Shown here in pieces: positions 8,620 to 16,943 of a DNA stretch of 37,663 nucleotides. The position numbers were made by a program, and so were the translations under genes. Under the pieces are notes generated by a model. It did not search any database. It saw only the letters and a list, made by a program, of their open reading frames with translations, and was not told the DNA's origin. Within the stretch, counting starts at the first letter, position 1; each line of letters begins with the position of its first letter. Origin of the DNA: Clostridia bacterium (GTDB taxonomy: Bacteria > Bacillota > Clostridia > Christensenellales > UBA1242); assembly GCA_017398655.1 (NCBI GenBank), contig JAFQFI010000070.1, positions 1 to 37,663 of the forward strand. Reading direction: 5' to 3'.

Positions 8620-10355
8620 TATTTTTTACCTCCTTTATTTGTTTGAGAAGTATAAATTTCTTTATAAACTTCGCAACTTTTTAAAAGTTCTTTATGAGTA
8701 CCAGTTGCTAAAATTTTTCCACCTTCTAAAATAACAATTTTGTCTGCATCCATAACACTTGCAACTCTTTGAGCAATAATAATTTTTGTTGTGTTTGGAA
8801 TTTCTTCTTTAAAGGACTTTCTTATCATAGCATCTGTTTTTGTATCAACGGCACTTGTAGAATCATCTAAAATTAATATTTTAGGTTTTTTAAGAAGTGC
8901 TCTTGCAATACATAACCTCTGTTTTTGACCACCACTAACATTAGTTCCACCTTGTTCTATGTGTGTATCATATTTATCTGGAAATCTTTGTATAAACTCA
9001 TCTGCACATGCAAGTTTACAAGCGTGTTCAATTTCTTTGTCTGTTGCATTTTCGTTACCCCATTTTAGGTTTTCCTTAATGGTTCCAGAAAATAAAACAT
9101 TTTTTTGTAAAACAACACTAACGGCATCTCTTAAAGCTTTAATATCATATTGTTTTACATCAACGCCACCAACACTTACTTTACCCATTGTTGCATCGTA
9201 TAATCTTGGAATTAAAGAAATAAGAGTACTTTTGCTACTACCTGTGCCACCTAAAATACCAATTGTTTGACCAGATTTTATATGTAAGTTTACATCTTTT
9301 AAACATAATTTTGAAATATCTTGGTTGTAACTAAAAGAAACATTTTCAAAATTAATTTCTCCATTTTTCACATTTGTTATTGCGTTTTCTGGAGATGATA
9401 TATTTGGAACTTCATCTAAAATTTCTATAATTCTTTCGGCAGAAGCACGAGATATTGCAATGTTAACAATAACCATAGAAAACATCATAAGAGACATTAA
9501 TATTTGCATTGTGTATGTAAACATTGTTGTTAATTGACCAGTAGTTAATTCTGTGCCACCAGACATAACAATTAATCTTGCACCAATAAAGCATACTAAA
9601 ATCATACAAGTATAAACAGTAAATTGCATTAAAGGTGAGTTAAGTGCTAAAAGTTTTCTTGCTTTTGAATAATCTTTATAAATTAAATTGCTTGTTTTAC
9701 CAAATTTTTCAATTTCGTGTTCGCCTCTAACATAAGCTTTAACAACCCTTGCTCCTCTAACATTTTCCTGAACAACATTGTTTAAGTCATCATATTCTTT
9801 AATAACTTTTATAAAAGTTGGGTGAACTTTTTTAAATACAAGAATTAATCCTCCAAGTAAAATTGGTCCTGCAATTAAGAAAATTAAACCAAGTTTAACA
9901 TTAATTGTAAAAGTCATAACAAGTGAAAATACAAGCATTAAAGGGCTTCTAATAGCAACACGAATTATCATTTGATATGCCATTTGAACAAAGTTTACAT
10001 CTGTTGTAAGTCGAGTTACTAAACTTGTTGCAGAAAACTTATCTATGTTATAAAAAGAAAAATCTTGAATTTTATAAAACATATCTTTTCTTAAGTTTTT
10101 AGCAAACCCCGAACTTGCTTTTGCACAAAAAACACCAGAAAGTAATCCAAAACTTAATGCAATTAAAGCCATTAAAACAAGTAAGATACCAGTTTTAATA
10201 ATACCAGACATATTGCTTGCGTAAACGCTGTTAATTAAATCTGCTGTAAAATAAGGTATTAAAACTTCTAATATAACTTCTAAAATAACAAAAACTGAAG
10301 TTAAAATAGAAGGAGTTTTAAACTCTCTTACAGATTTAGCCAGTTTTTTAATCAT
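8619..10355 (-). CDS. ABC exporter half-transporter, degenerate-site subunit
   Basis: Fused permease-ATPase of 578 residues with six predicted membrane helices in the first 300 residues. Walker A is GGTGSSKST (near 370) and the signature is VSGGQKQR. Walker B is ILILDDSTSAVD (near 495), where Asp replaces the catalytic Glu. The switch loop is IIAQRVASV (near 527), where Gln replaces His. These two substitutions are those of TM287, the subunit carrying the degenerate ATP site in heterodimeric exporters. Its intact signature complements the partner's catalytic site, and the partner's altered LSQGQ completes the degenerate one. It is the first gene of the operon, with AGGAGAAGG upstream of the ATG and a promoter at 10432-10461. 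Confidence 0.93.
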   Translation of the reverse strand: MIKKLAKSVREFKTPSILTSVFVILEVILEVLIPYFTADLINSVYASNMSGIIKTGILLVLMALIALSFGLLSGVFCAKASSGFAKNLRKDMFYKIQDFSFYNIDKFSATSLVTRLTTDVNFVQMAYQMIIRVAIRSPLMLVFSLVMTFTINVKLGLIFLIAGPILLGGLILVFKKVHPTFIKVIKEYDDLNNVVQENVRGARVVKAYVRGEHEIEKFGKTSNLIYKDYSKARKLLALNSPLMQFTVYTCMILVCFIGARLIVMSGGTELTTGQLTTMFTYTMQILMSLMMFSMVIVNIAISRASAERIIEILDEVPNISSPENAITNVKNGEINFENVSFSYNQDISKLCLKDVNLHIKSGQTIGILGGTGSSKSTLISLIPRLYDATMGKVSVGGVDVKQYDIKALRDAVSVVLQKNVLFSGTIKENLKWGNENATDKEIEHACKLACADEFIQRFPDKYDTHIEQGGTNVSGGQKQRLCIARALLKKPKILILDDSTSAVDTKTDAMIRKSFKEEIPNTTKIIIAQRVASVMDADKIVILEGGKILATGTHKELLKSCEVYKEIYTSQTNKGGKK

Positions 10356-10431
10356 TTAAATCCTTCTCCTTTAATAGTTTTTATGTTAATTTTTTATAAA
10401 AATGATGTAAAACAAAATTACAACAAGATAT

Positions 10432-10461
10432 ATTATCTAATCTTTTTTCAAAAAAAGTCAA
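10432..10461 (-). promoter_or_regulatory. Predicted promoter for the ABC exporter operon
   Basis: On the minus strand: TTGACT (10461-10456), 18 bases, GATAAT (10437-10432), about 75 bases before the start codon. It lies in the 275-base region divergent from galE. No equally good plus-strand promoter is obvious there; the best galE candidate is a weak TTGTTT/GATAAT at 10575-10601 with a short spacer. Confidence 0.5.
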
Positions 10462-10630
10462 GACATTTATTATATAATATATATAATTAATTTTAAGTTA
10501 AGTTGTATAAAATCTAAGAAAAAATGCAATTACTTGTAGTGTATTAAAAAAAATAATTATATGTGATTAAAAAGTTGTTTATTTTCTTTATTTTTGATAA
10601 TCTTAAAAAAGGTAAAAAGGAGATAAAAAT

Positions 10631-11629
10631 ATGAAAGTTTTATTAACTGGCGGCTTAGGATATATTGGTAGTCATACTGCTGTAGAACTTATTGAAAATG
10701 GGTTTGAAATTGATGTAATGGATAATCTATACAATTCTTCAGAAGATGTTGTAGAAAAACTTAAACAAATTACAGGTAAGCAAGTTAAGTTCCATAAAAT
10801 AGATTTGCTTGATATGGACAGTATGGACAAAATGTTTAGCGAAGGCAAATATGATGCTGTTATTCATTTTGCTGGTCTTAAAGCAGTTGGAGAGTCAACT
10901 CAAAAACCTTTAATGTATTATGAAAACAACATTACTGGTACAATTAATTTATTAAAGTGTATGGAAAAATATAATGTAAATAACATTATTTTTAGTTCTT
11001 CTGCTTGTGTTTACTCAGATAAAAATGTTGCCCCTTTTACAGAAGATGCAATATTAAATCCAATTAACCCATATGGCAGAACAAAATATTTTATTGAAGA
11101 AATTATTAAAGATTACTGTTTTGCTAATAAAAATTTTAAAGCAGTTATATTAAGATACTTTAATCCAATAGGTGCACACGAAAGTGGATTAATTGGTGAA
11201 AATCCAAATGGAATACCAAACAATTTAATGCCATATATTACTCGTGTTGCTTTTGGCAAACTTAAAGAGCTTAGTGTTTTTGGTAATGACTATGATACTC
11301 CAGACGGAACAGGTGTAAGAGATTATATCCATGTTGTTGATTTGGCAAGAGGACACTTGGCTGCACTTAATAAAATTAATAGTTTTGAAGGATATAAAAT
11401 TTATAACTTAGGCACAGGTCATGGCTATAGTGTGTTAGATGTTGTAAATACATTTAATAAAGTTTGTGGAAATAAAGTAAAATATAAAATTGTTGATAGA
11501 CGCCCGGGAGACGCTGCTTGTGTATTTGCAAGCCCAGAAAAAGCATTAAATGAACTTGGCTTTAAAACAACAAAAGAACTTGAAGAAATGTGTTTATCTT
11601 CATATAATTTTGAAAAAAATAATAAATAA
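10631..11629 (+). CDS. galE: UDP-glucose 4-epimerase
   Basis: Extended short-chain dehydrogenase of 332 residues, the usual length for GalE. The N-terminal NAD site is GGLGYIGSH (residues 7-15). The active site shows the Ser/Thr region SSSACVY and YGRTK (Tyr near 147, Lys four residues on). Substrate-binding hallmarks follow: RYFNPIGAHESG, GVRDYIHVVDLA and RPGDAA. It interconverts UDP-glucose and UDP-galactose in the cytoplasm, feeding galactose use or surface polysaccharide synthesis. AAAAGGAGAT lies 7 bases before the ATG. It stands alone, with no Leloir-pathway partner in the window. A UDP-GlcNAc-accepting variant cannot be excluded. Confidence 0.95.
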   Translation: MKVLLTGGLGYIGSHTAVELIENGFEIDVMDNLYNSSEDVVEKLKQITGKQVKFHKIDLLDMDSMDKMFSEGKYDAVIHFAGLKAVGESTQKPLMYYENNITGTINLLKCMEKYNVNNIIFSSSACVYSDKNVAPFTEDAILNPINPYGRTKYFIEEIIKDYCFANKNFKAVILRYFNPIGAHESGLIGENPNGIPNNLMPYITRVAFGKLKELSVFGNDYDTPDGTGVRDYIHVVDLARGHLAALNKINSFEGYKIYNLGTGHGYSVLDVVNTFNKVCGNKVKYKIVDRRPGDAACVFASPEKALNELGFKTTKELEEMCLSSYNFEKNNK

Positions 11630-11642
11630 TTTTATTTTAATT

Positions 11643-11782
11643 TTTTAAAGGTTTTAATAATAATTTTTTATTTTATCTTTATTAATTTATATATTTATTA
11701 TTTAATTATTTATTATTTAGTTTTTGTGTTAATTTTGTGTATATTTATTATAAAAAACAAAAAAACATATAAACCTTTAAAA
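11643..11782. repeat. Twelve-base inverted repeat flanking AT-only spacer
   Basis: TTTTAAAGGTTT (11643-11654) is repeated in inverted orientation as AAACCTTTAAAA (11771-11782) across 116 bases that are almost entirely A and T. The right copy also starts a small hairpin, CCTTTA-AAA-TAAAGG (11774-11788). It may be a structured galE 3' end or simply low-complexity sequence. Confidence 0.4.
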
Positions 11783-11812
11783 TAAAGGCAAAAAAATAAT
11801 TTAATAATTATA

Positions 11813-11843
11813 AAAAGGGCTGAAAATTTTCAGTCCTTTTTTA
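11813..11843. terminator. Terminator overlapping the stop codon of the TVP38-like gene
   Basis: AAAAGGGCTGAAAA (11813-11826) pairs with TTTTCAGTCCTTTT (11827-11840) with one mismatch. On the minus strand the left arm contains the last codons and the TGA stop of the gene ending at 11830, and a T run follows. It may also end the galE transcript, about 190 bases downstream of galE. Confidence 0.7.
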
Positions 11844-12552
11844 TATTTAATTTAGAAATAAAAACTTCTATTTTTTGTTTATTTTTAAATGAAAAAATAA
11901 TTAAAAATAAAATAATAAATATAATTAAAATCCAAACAAAAATTCCCCAAGAATGAAAGGGAATTACAAAGCCAGTTGATATAAAACACAAGCAAAACAA
12001 ACTAATTGGTCTTGTAATTAAATTTGTTGTTAAAAAAAATTTAAAATTCATATTTATAACACCAGCCAACATACATAATATGTCGTCAGGAAAAAATGGA
12101 AACAACATCATTAAAAAAAATATATATTTGCCTTTTTGTATTTTTAATTGAAAACTTTTTGTTTTATCTTTTCCAATTGCCCAATACAATAATTTTACAC
12201 CAAAAGTTTTTCCAAGATAATAAGCAAAAATACTGCCAAGTAGTATTGCTAAAGTACTAAGTAAAAAAGATATAAATGGACCAAATATTATAACTCCTAC
12301 AATAGTTGTAACCATTGCTGGCATAGGCAAAATAGTAACTTGCAAAAATTGCAAAACAACAAATACGCAATAAGACCAAAAACCGGAAGATAGTATAATT
12401 GTTTTTAACTCTTGCATATTGCTAAATTTACCTATCCAACCTGTATATTTTAAAATAAAATAAATACCAATAAAAAACAAACAAGAAGCAATTGTTATTA
12501 AACATAGTTTTAAAATAGGAAGAATTATCGTTTTTATTTTTGTCTTGTCCAT
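11830..12552 (-). CDS. TVP38/TMEM64 (VTT domain) family membrane protein
   Basis: 240 residues with about six hydrophobic segments. The core matches the VTT/SNARE-associated domain: a re-entrant Pro region (LPMPAMVTTIVGVIIFGP), then LGSIFAYYLGKTFG and a second Pro-containing stretch (LFPFFPDDILCMLAGV). Members of this and the related DedA family are inner-membrane proteins linked to lipid handling; the substrate here is unknown. It ends in TGA, which shows that TGA is not a Trp codon. No convincing Shine-Dalgarno sequence precedes the ATG (upstream sequence ATAAAATATATAAATG), so initiation may be weak or leaderless-like. It stands alone between galE (convergent) and the DUF1846 gene. Confidence 0.85.
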   Translation of the reverse strand: MDKTKIKTIILPILKLCLITIASCLFFIGIYFILKYTGWIGKFSNMQELKTIILSSGFWSYCVFVVLQFLQVTILPMPAMVTTIVGVIIFGPFISFLLSTLAILLGSIFAYYLGKTFGVKLLYWAIGKDKTKSFQLKIQKGKYIFFLMMLFPFFPDDILCMLAGVINMNFKFFLTTNLITRPISLFCLCFISTGFVIPFHSWGIFVWILIIFIILFLIIFSFKNKQKIEVFISKLNIKKD

Positions 12553-12710
12553 TTATATATTTTATGATTAATAAAATTTTTTAGAATATGTTAAGTATAG
12601 AGGCATAATTATTTGTAATGCCTTAAATAAAAATTTTTAAAAAATGTAAATAAAAATATTAAAAATTTTAATTTTTTTTGATAAGTTGTTATAAATAAAT
12701 TTGTTAAATA

Positions 12711-12746
12711 AAAAAAAGAGAAACTTTTTTTTGTTTTCTCTTTTCT
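12711..12746 (-). terminator. Intrinsic terminator after the DUF1846 gene
   Basis: A-rich AAAGAGAAAC pairs with GTTTTCTCTTT (right arm about 12733-12744) with one bulge. On the minus strand it is followed by a T run. Confidence 0.6.
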
Positions 12747-12769
12747 TTATATTTATTTTAAGTTTTTAA

Positions 12770-14275
12770 TTAAGCGTCAAACAAATTTTTTGTTGTAAAT
12801 ATAGCACCACTTGTCATATTTACTTTTAATTTTCTTAAAGTGTCTTCATTTGTAGGGCTTAAAATATGAGTGGAGTGTGCTTCACAACCAGTAAGTTTAT
12901 CTAAGTTTTGATAAGCTACTTTTGCAAAAGGGTTATATTCAGCCGAAATACTAAGAGCAATTAAAACATCTTTTAGTGATAAAACACCATCTTTAGAATT
13001 TAAAATATTTTTCTTTAAATCTGTTATTGGTTTTAATACTTGTGGGGAAATAAGTTCAAATTTATCTTCTATACCAGAAATAACTTTTAAGGCATTTAAT
13101 ACAACACTTGCAGAGGCAGTAAGTAAATCTGTTTGTCTACCGGTTACAATTGTTCCATCATTAAGTTCAATTGCAACACTTGGTTTAAGTGACAATTCTT
13201 CTTTTTTTTCAGCTGGTTTTACACATTTTCTATCATACTTATCAAGATTTAACTCATTCATAAGCAATCTTATTCTTTCTTCAGTGTGTTTTGGAGCGTT
13301 ATTTTTCTTTATTTCAACTTTTGCCCTGTAATAGCGTCTAACAATTTCTTGTTTTGCACTTTCTTGTGCTAAATCATCATCAAAAATACATTCTGCAATA
13401 GTGTTAATTCCCATATCGGTAGGAGATTTATAAATATCTTTGTTAACAATATTTTTTAAAATACTTCTTACAACAGGAAATGCTTGAAGGTCTCTATTAT
13501 AACTTACTGCCATAGTTCCATATGCGTCTATATGATAAGAATCTAACAAGTTTACATCTTGTAAATCTGCAGTAGCAGATTCATATGCAATATTTACAGG
13601 GTGTTTAAGTGGTAAGTTCCAAACAGGAAATTTTTCAAATTTTGCGTAACCGGCTTTAATGCCTCTTTTATATTCGTGATAAAGTTGAGAGAGGCAAGTA
13701 GCAAGTTTTCCACTGCCGGGACCCGGTGCAGTAATAACAACAAGTGGTTTTGTTGTTTCTACATAAGGATTTTTACCATAGCCCTCTTCACTTACAATAG
13801 TTTCTATATCAGTAGGATAACCTTTTGTATAATAATGGCAGTAAACGCGTTCTCCAAGATTTTCAAGTTTGTTTTTAAAAGCAATAGCTGCTGGTTGGTC
13901 ATTAAATAATGTTATTACAACGGCACTAACTAACAAACCTCTACTTCTAAAGCTATCTATAAGTCGTAAAACTTCCATATCATAAGTTATACCAAAGTCA
14001 GCTCTAATTTTATTTTTTTCAATATCATTTGCGTTGATAACAAATATAATTTCACAATCTTTTTTAAAATGGTCTAACAATTTTATTTGAATATTTGGGT
14101 CAAAACCGGGTAAAACTCTGCTTGCGTGAAAATCGTCAAAAAGTTTTCCACCAAATTCCATATAAAGTTTATTGTCAAACTCTTTCATTTTTTCTTTAAT
14201 TTTTTCGCTTTGTAATCGCAAATATTTTTCAGAATCGAAACAAGTTTTTTTATTGTTAAGTGTATGTTCTTCCAT
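12770..14275 (-). CDS. DUF1846 family protein
   Basis: About 501 residues, matching the DUF1846 family of Firmicutes and related bacteria. Recognisable stretches are FDSEKYLRLQSEKIKEKM near the start, HASRVLPGFDPN, and the glycine-rich VITAPGPGSGKLATCLSQLYHE in the middle, which may bind nucleotide or phosphate. The C-terminal region has the family's alternating helices. The biochemical function of the family is not established to my knowledge. The reading frame is open 14 codons further upstream. I place the start at the ATG ending at 14275 because AGGGAG lies about 10 bases upstream of it, inside the longer frame. It follows the P-loop gene on the same strand but is separated from it by a terminator. 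Confidence 0.88.
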   Translation of the reverse strand: MEEHTLNNKKTCFDSEKYLRLQSEKIKEKMKEFDNKLYMEFGGKLFDDFHASRVLPGFDPNIQIKLLDHFKKDCEIIFVINANDIEKNKIRADFGITYDMEVLRLIDSFRSRGLLVSAVVITLFNDQPAAIAFKNKLENLGERVYCHYYTKGYPTDIETIVSEEGYGKNPYVETTKPLVVITAPGPGSGKLATCLSQLYHEYKRGIKAGYAKFEKFPVWNLPLKHPVNIAYESATADLQDVNLLDSYHIDAYGTMAVSYNRDLQAFPVVRSILKNIVNKDIYKSPTDMGINTIAECIFDDDLAQESAKQEIVRRYYRAKVEIKKNNAPKHTEERIRLLMNELNLDKYDRKCVKPAEKKEELSLKPSVAIELNDGTIVTGRQTDLLTASASVVLNALKVISGIEDKFELISPQVLKPITDLKKNILNSKDGVLSLKDVLIALSISAEYNPFAKVAYQNLDKLTGCEAHSTHILSPTNEDTLRKLKVNMTSGAIFTTKNLFDA

Positions 14276-14321
14276 TTTTATAATGCTCCCTGTAATAAAT
14301 ACAAATTGTAAAATCAAAATA

Positions 14322-14358
14322 AAAAATCAGCAAAAATTTTATTTAAATGCTGATTTTT
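14322..14358 (-). terminator. Intrinsic terminator after the P-loop kinase-like gene
   Basis: AAAAATCAGCA (14322-14332) pairs with TGCTGATTTTT (14348-14358). On the minus strand the stem is followed by a T run. Confidence 0.85.
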
Positions 14359-14377
14359 CTTTTAAGGTTGAAAAATC

Positions 14378-14938
14378 TTAGCCCAACAAACTGTCAATAT
14401 ATTGTTGAACTTGATTTTTTAGGGTGTTTATATCAGAATTGTTTAAAACAAAGTGATCTGCAATAGCAATAGGACCGGCTTTTTCTATGTTTTCAATTTC
14501 TGTGTAATCTCTTGTTGTAACTTGTTCGTCTGTAAGAGGTCTAAAAGGTCTTGTTTTTAATCTTTCTGCCCTTAGGTCACGGTCTGTAACAATGGCAAGA
14601 AGTTTAAATTTATCTTTGTATATTTCTTTTAAGTATTTATATTCACTCCAAGAATATAAACTTTCTACAACCACATTTTTGCCTTGATTGTAAAAATCTT
14701 TAATTTTTGGTTCACTAAGTTTTGCGTATATTGCCATATCGCTTGTTGCTCTTAGTTCTTCTCTAATTTTTCTTTCATTATCTGGTGTGATAGGTAATGA
14801 GCGTTTTTTCATTTCGTCAAAAGTTACATCGCCAAAGTAAACTTTTTCAAATTTGTTGTCAATAAAAACTTGTGTTGCTTCAGATTTTCCTGCACCACAA
14901 AGTCCAACAACGGCTACAATTATGTTGTTTTTAGTCAT
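14378..14938 (-). CDS. P-loop nucleotide kinase-like protein (dephospho-CoA kinase-like)
   Basis: 186 residues. Walker A is GLCGAGKSEA (residues 13-22), where the second half GKS binds phosphate. A lid-like segment is rich in Arg (RDLRAERLKTRPFRPLTDEQVTTRDYTEIENIEKAG). The ending HFVLNNSDINTLKNQVQQYID matches the closing strand and helix of dephospho-CoA kinase-like and adenylate-kinase-like proteins. It probably phosphorylates a nucleotide or nucleotide-containing cofactor, but it differs enough from CoaE that the substrate is uncertain. The start follows AGGAAGC. It is monocistronic, with a terminator at 14322-14358. Confidence 0.8.
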   Translation of the reverse strand: MTKNNIIVAVVGLCGAGKSEATQVFIDNKFEKVYFGDVTFDEMKKRSLPITPDNERKIREELRATSDMAIYAKLSEPKIKDFYNQGKNVVVESLYSWSEYKYLKEIYKDKFKLLAIVTDRDLRAERLKTRPFRPLTDEQVTTRDYTEIENIEKAGPIAIADHFVLNNSDINTLKNQVQQYIDSLLG

Positions 14939-15073
14939 AAGTAAATAAGCTTCCTTTTAGTTTTTTTAAGTTTAGCATTATTATTAAAATTTTTCAAAGG
15001 GTTTATCAAAAAAAATAAAAAATATTTTTTTATTGTACAAAGTTAATAAATTAATATTTATGTAAAAAATCTT

Positions 15074-15101
15074 TTGACAAATTTTATTTGTGCCTGATAC
15101 T
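15074..15101 (+). promoter_or_regulatory. Predicted promoter for the YjzC-like gene
   Basis: TTGACA (15074-15079), 16 bases, GATACT (15096-15101). It predicts a leader of about 95 bases before the small gene at 15204. Confidence 0.55.
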
Positions 15102-15203
15102 TGCTTTTTTTGATAAAAATAAATTAAATATTACAAATTTTAACAGATATATAAAAGAATATTTATTTTCATACTGCAAAAAATAGCATAGGGAGGTAAT
15201 TTT

Positions 15204-15362
15204 ATGAGTCAATCATGGAAACCGGGCGAAGTTGCACCTGAATCTGGCAATTATAACGCATATGACCAACAAGGCCATAATGGTGGAAGTTGCTACCTTG
15301 AAAAAGGTCAAAGATTTCCTGCAACACAACACTCTGGAAGTTATTATACAAAAGCTGATTAA
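15204..15362 (+). CDS. YjzC-like small protein
   Basis: A 52-residue reading frame with one of the strongest ribosome binding sites in the window (AGGGAGGT, 6 bases before ATG). The protein reads MSQSWKPGEVAPESGNYNAY and onward, with a Gly/Asp-rich middle, then CYLEKGQRFPATQHSGSYYT at the end. The pattern PGE.AP.SG.Y, then a short acidic/Gly stretch, then L..G..FP fits the YjzC-like family of small Firmicutes proteins. Its function is unknown. The single Cys in the second half could matter. A sigma-A promoter lies upstream and a terminator about 110 bases downstream, so it is probably an abundant monocistronic mRNA. Confidence 0.8.
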   Translation: MSQSWKPGEVAPESGNYNAYDQQGHNGGSCYLEKGQRFPATQHSGSYYTKAD

Positions 15363-15470
15363 TTTATTTTGTTTTTAAATACACTAATACTAATCAAAAT
15401 TTTATTTATTAACAAAATATTTTAAGTGTTTAACAATATTAGTTTTTGTAATTTAATTCAGAGAGAAAAA

Positions 15471-15506
15471 AAGGAAGGTAAGTTGGTTTTTACCTTTCTT
15501 TTTTTA
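15471..15506 (+). terminator. Intrinsic terminator downstream of the YjzC-like gene
   Basis: AAGGAAGGTAA (15471-15481) pairs with TTACCTTTCTT (15490-15500) with one G-T wobble, followed by a T run. Confidence 0.8.
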
Positions 15507-15576
15507 TAAAAACCGCAAAAATTTATAAAAATTGCAAAAAATTTGCTAATTTTTGCAAAAAAATGCTATTTAACTC

Positions 15577-15605
15577 TTGAAAAGTATAAAAAAGTATGAT
15601 ATAAT
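15577..15605 (+). promoter_or_regulatory. Near-perfect sigma-A promoter of the putative small RNA
   Basis: TTGAAA (15577-15582), exactly 17 bases, TATAAT (15600-15605). No reading frame with a ribosome binding site follows before the terminator at 15634-15668. Confidence 0.75.
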
Positions 15606-15611
15606 ATATAT

Positions 15612-15668
15612 ATTAATAAATAAAAAACCTTTCAATCAACTCCACAAAAGGCAGTTGATTTTTTTTGT
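15612..15668 (+). ncRNA. Putative small RNA of about 57 bases
   Basis: It is defined by the consensus promoter at 15577-15605 and a terminator hairpin. In the hairpin AATCAACT (15634-15641) pairs with AGTTGATT (15653-15660), extended by CC/GG across a bulged C, followed by a run of eight or more T. An alternative stem CCTTT (15628-15632) with AAAGG (15647-15651) would compete with the terminator. There is no ATG in the predicted transcript. The gene at 15805 has its own promoter, so the unit appears to stand alone. It could instead be a transcriptional leader that only sometimes reads through. No known RNA family is recognised. Confidence 0.5.
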
Positions 15669-15748
15669 TTTTAAATATTTATTTGTTTTAAATAAATAAA
15701 AATTATTATGTTATTACATTTTTAAATTGTATCTAAAAAATATAGGTA

Positions 15749-15777
15749 TTGACTTGAGGGGCAACTTAGTTTAAAAT
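15749..15777 (+). promoter_or_regulatory. Predicted promoter for the 15805 gene
   Basis: TTGACT (15749-15754), 17 bases, TAAAAT (15772-15777), ending 27 bases before the start codon. Confidence 0.6.
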
Positions 15778-15804
15778 TGCTTTTGAAAACAAAGGGGAAA
15801 TTAT

Positions 15805-16455
15805 ATGAGTAATACAATTTGTCTTGATAAAACAGTTAGATTGACCAGAGAAATTATGAATGGTGATGTTGAGTTGCCTAAATATATAAAGGTTGAAAAG
15901 GTTTTAGGTGGAATGTCATCTTTTAGTTTTGGTTATTCTAAAGTAAAATTACCAATAGAACATATTGGTCTTGGATATTTGGCTTCTGAAGCAGCAAGAA
16001 GAGAGTTTAGTATGAAGGTTAAAGGCGAAAAAGGCGAATATACTTCTTTTGAACTTGTAAGACAAGAACAAGGTTCTTACATAGCAAACTTTTTAAACGC
16101 TGTTAACCCAGACACATTAAATTGGTATCAAAATACTTCTGGAGAACAAATGAGAATGGAATATGTTGGTTCTACCGTTTTAAGAGACCACCTAAACCAT
16201 TATATTCCTTGTAAAACAACAGATGAACAAGGTGTAGATTTAAGGGAATTAACTTTACAAGAAGCATATAAATCTGCTTTAGGTGAATATGTAGAAACAT
16301 ACTTAGATTATACAGAAGCAGAAAATAATCCAGTTGTTCAAGAAGGTGTTGTAAATTTTGTAAATAATGATACAGCAGTATTTAATCAAAATTTAGAAAT
16401 GTTAAAAGCACAATCTCTTGCAATAATTCCACAAACCCAAGGTCAAGGTGAATAA
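15805..16455 (+). CDS. Orphan 216-residue protein
   Basis: Not recognised. Soluble, with no signal peptide. The first 120 residues alternate predicted strands and helices, including a glycine-rich section (KVLGGMSSFSFGYSKVKLP) and an Arg/Glu-rich helix (YLASEAARREFSMKVKGE). The second half is helical and acidic (LTLQEAYKSALGEYVETYL). The C-terminus is Gln-rich and ends LAIIPQTQGQGE, resembling the tails of other orphans here. The start is supported by AAGGGGAAA 6 bases upstream. It is monocistronic, with its own promoter and a bidirectional terminator at 16479-16512. Confidence 0.75.
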   Translation: MSNTICLDKTVRLTREIMNGDVELPKYIKVEKVLGGMSSFSFGYSKVKLPIEHIGLGYLASEAARREFSMKVKGEKGEYTSFELVRQEQGSYIANFLNAVNPDTLNWYQNTSGEQMRMEYVGSTVLRDHLNHYIPCKTTDEQGVDLRELTLQEAYKSALGEYVETYLDYTEAENNPVVQEGVVNFVNNDTAVFNQNLEMLKAQSLAIIPQTQGQGE

Positions 16456-16478
16456 CTAAAGATTAAAATATAAAAATA

Positions 16479-16512
16479 AAAAACACAGGACTAATTTTTC
16501 CTGTGTTTTTTT
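16479..16512. terminator. Bidirectional intrinsic terminator
   Basis: AAAAACACAGGA (16479-16490) pairs with TCCTGTGTTTTT (16499-16510), with T and A runs on either side. It is shared by the orphan at 15805 and the minus-strand operon ending at 16542. Confidence 0.85.
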
Positions 16513-16541
16513 AAATTAATAATAATTTTAATTAAATTATT

Positions 16542-16922
16542 TTAAAAAAATGTAATACCTAAAATAAAGCAAAGGCCAACTAAAATTGCAGATACAAGCC
16601 AAAGAATGTAAAGTTTTCTTGGTTTTTTTCTTGCTGCAAAGTAAGAGCAATAAATTGTTATACCAATAGCAATAGCCATAGCAAATTTATTTAAAATATT
16701 AGTTGCTTGAGATAAACTTGGAATGTTTAATCCACATACTGCTAAAAAGTTTATAAAAGCATTAATAATCATAACAACAGCAAGTGCTAAAACAGCCCAA
16801 AAACCTAATTGATCTAAAATTGAAATTGTACTTGTGTTTTTAGGTGCTGGCTTATTTGTGTTATTAGTTTTTGAGTTTGAGGTATTACTTGTTTTTGTTT
16901 TAGTATTTGTTTTGTTTGGCAT
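16542..16922 (-). CDS. Small membrane protein with Asn/Thr/Lys-rich N-terminal tail
   Basis: 126 residues, family not recognised. The first 32 residues are a low-complexity polar tail of Asn, Thr, Ser and Lys. Three hydrophobic segments follow (about 38-62, 78-96 and 104-124), separated by a basic loop (ARKKPRKLY). The tail probably faces the cytoplasm or is surface-exposed; topology cannot be settled by eye. AAGGAGAAA lies 6 bases before ATG. It is the last gene of a minus-strand group starting at 18138, 21 bases after the MazG-like gene. Confidence 0.75.
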   Translation of the reverse strand: MPNKTNTKTKTSNTSNSKTNNTNKPAPKNTSTISILDQLGFWAVLALAVVMIINAFINFLAVCGLNIPSLSQATNILNKFAMAIAIGITIYCSYFAARKKPRKLYILWLVSAILVGLCFILGITFF

Positions 16923-16943
16923 AAAATATTTCTCCTTTTTTAA

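Larger units (their letters stand above)
15363..15804. other. Non-coding region with terminator, small RNA unit and promoter
   Basis: 442 bases without a gene. In order it holds the long 3' tail and terminator of the YjzC-like gene (to 15506), a run of short TTGCAAAAA-type repeats and small palindromes (15511-15563), a complete promoter plus terminator predicting a short RNA (15577-15668), and the promoter of the gene at 15805. Confidence 0.7.

Noticed and set aside
15511..15563. Short TTGCAAAAA repeats as a CRISPR-like or iteron array
   Set aside because: Copies are too short, irregularly spaced and made of homopolymer A; they are more likely low complexity.
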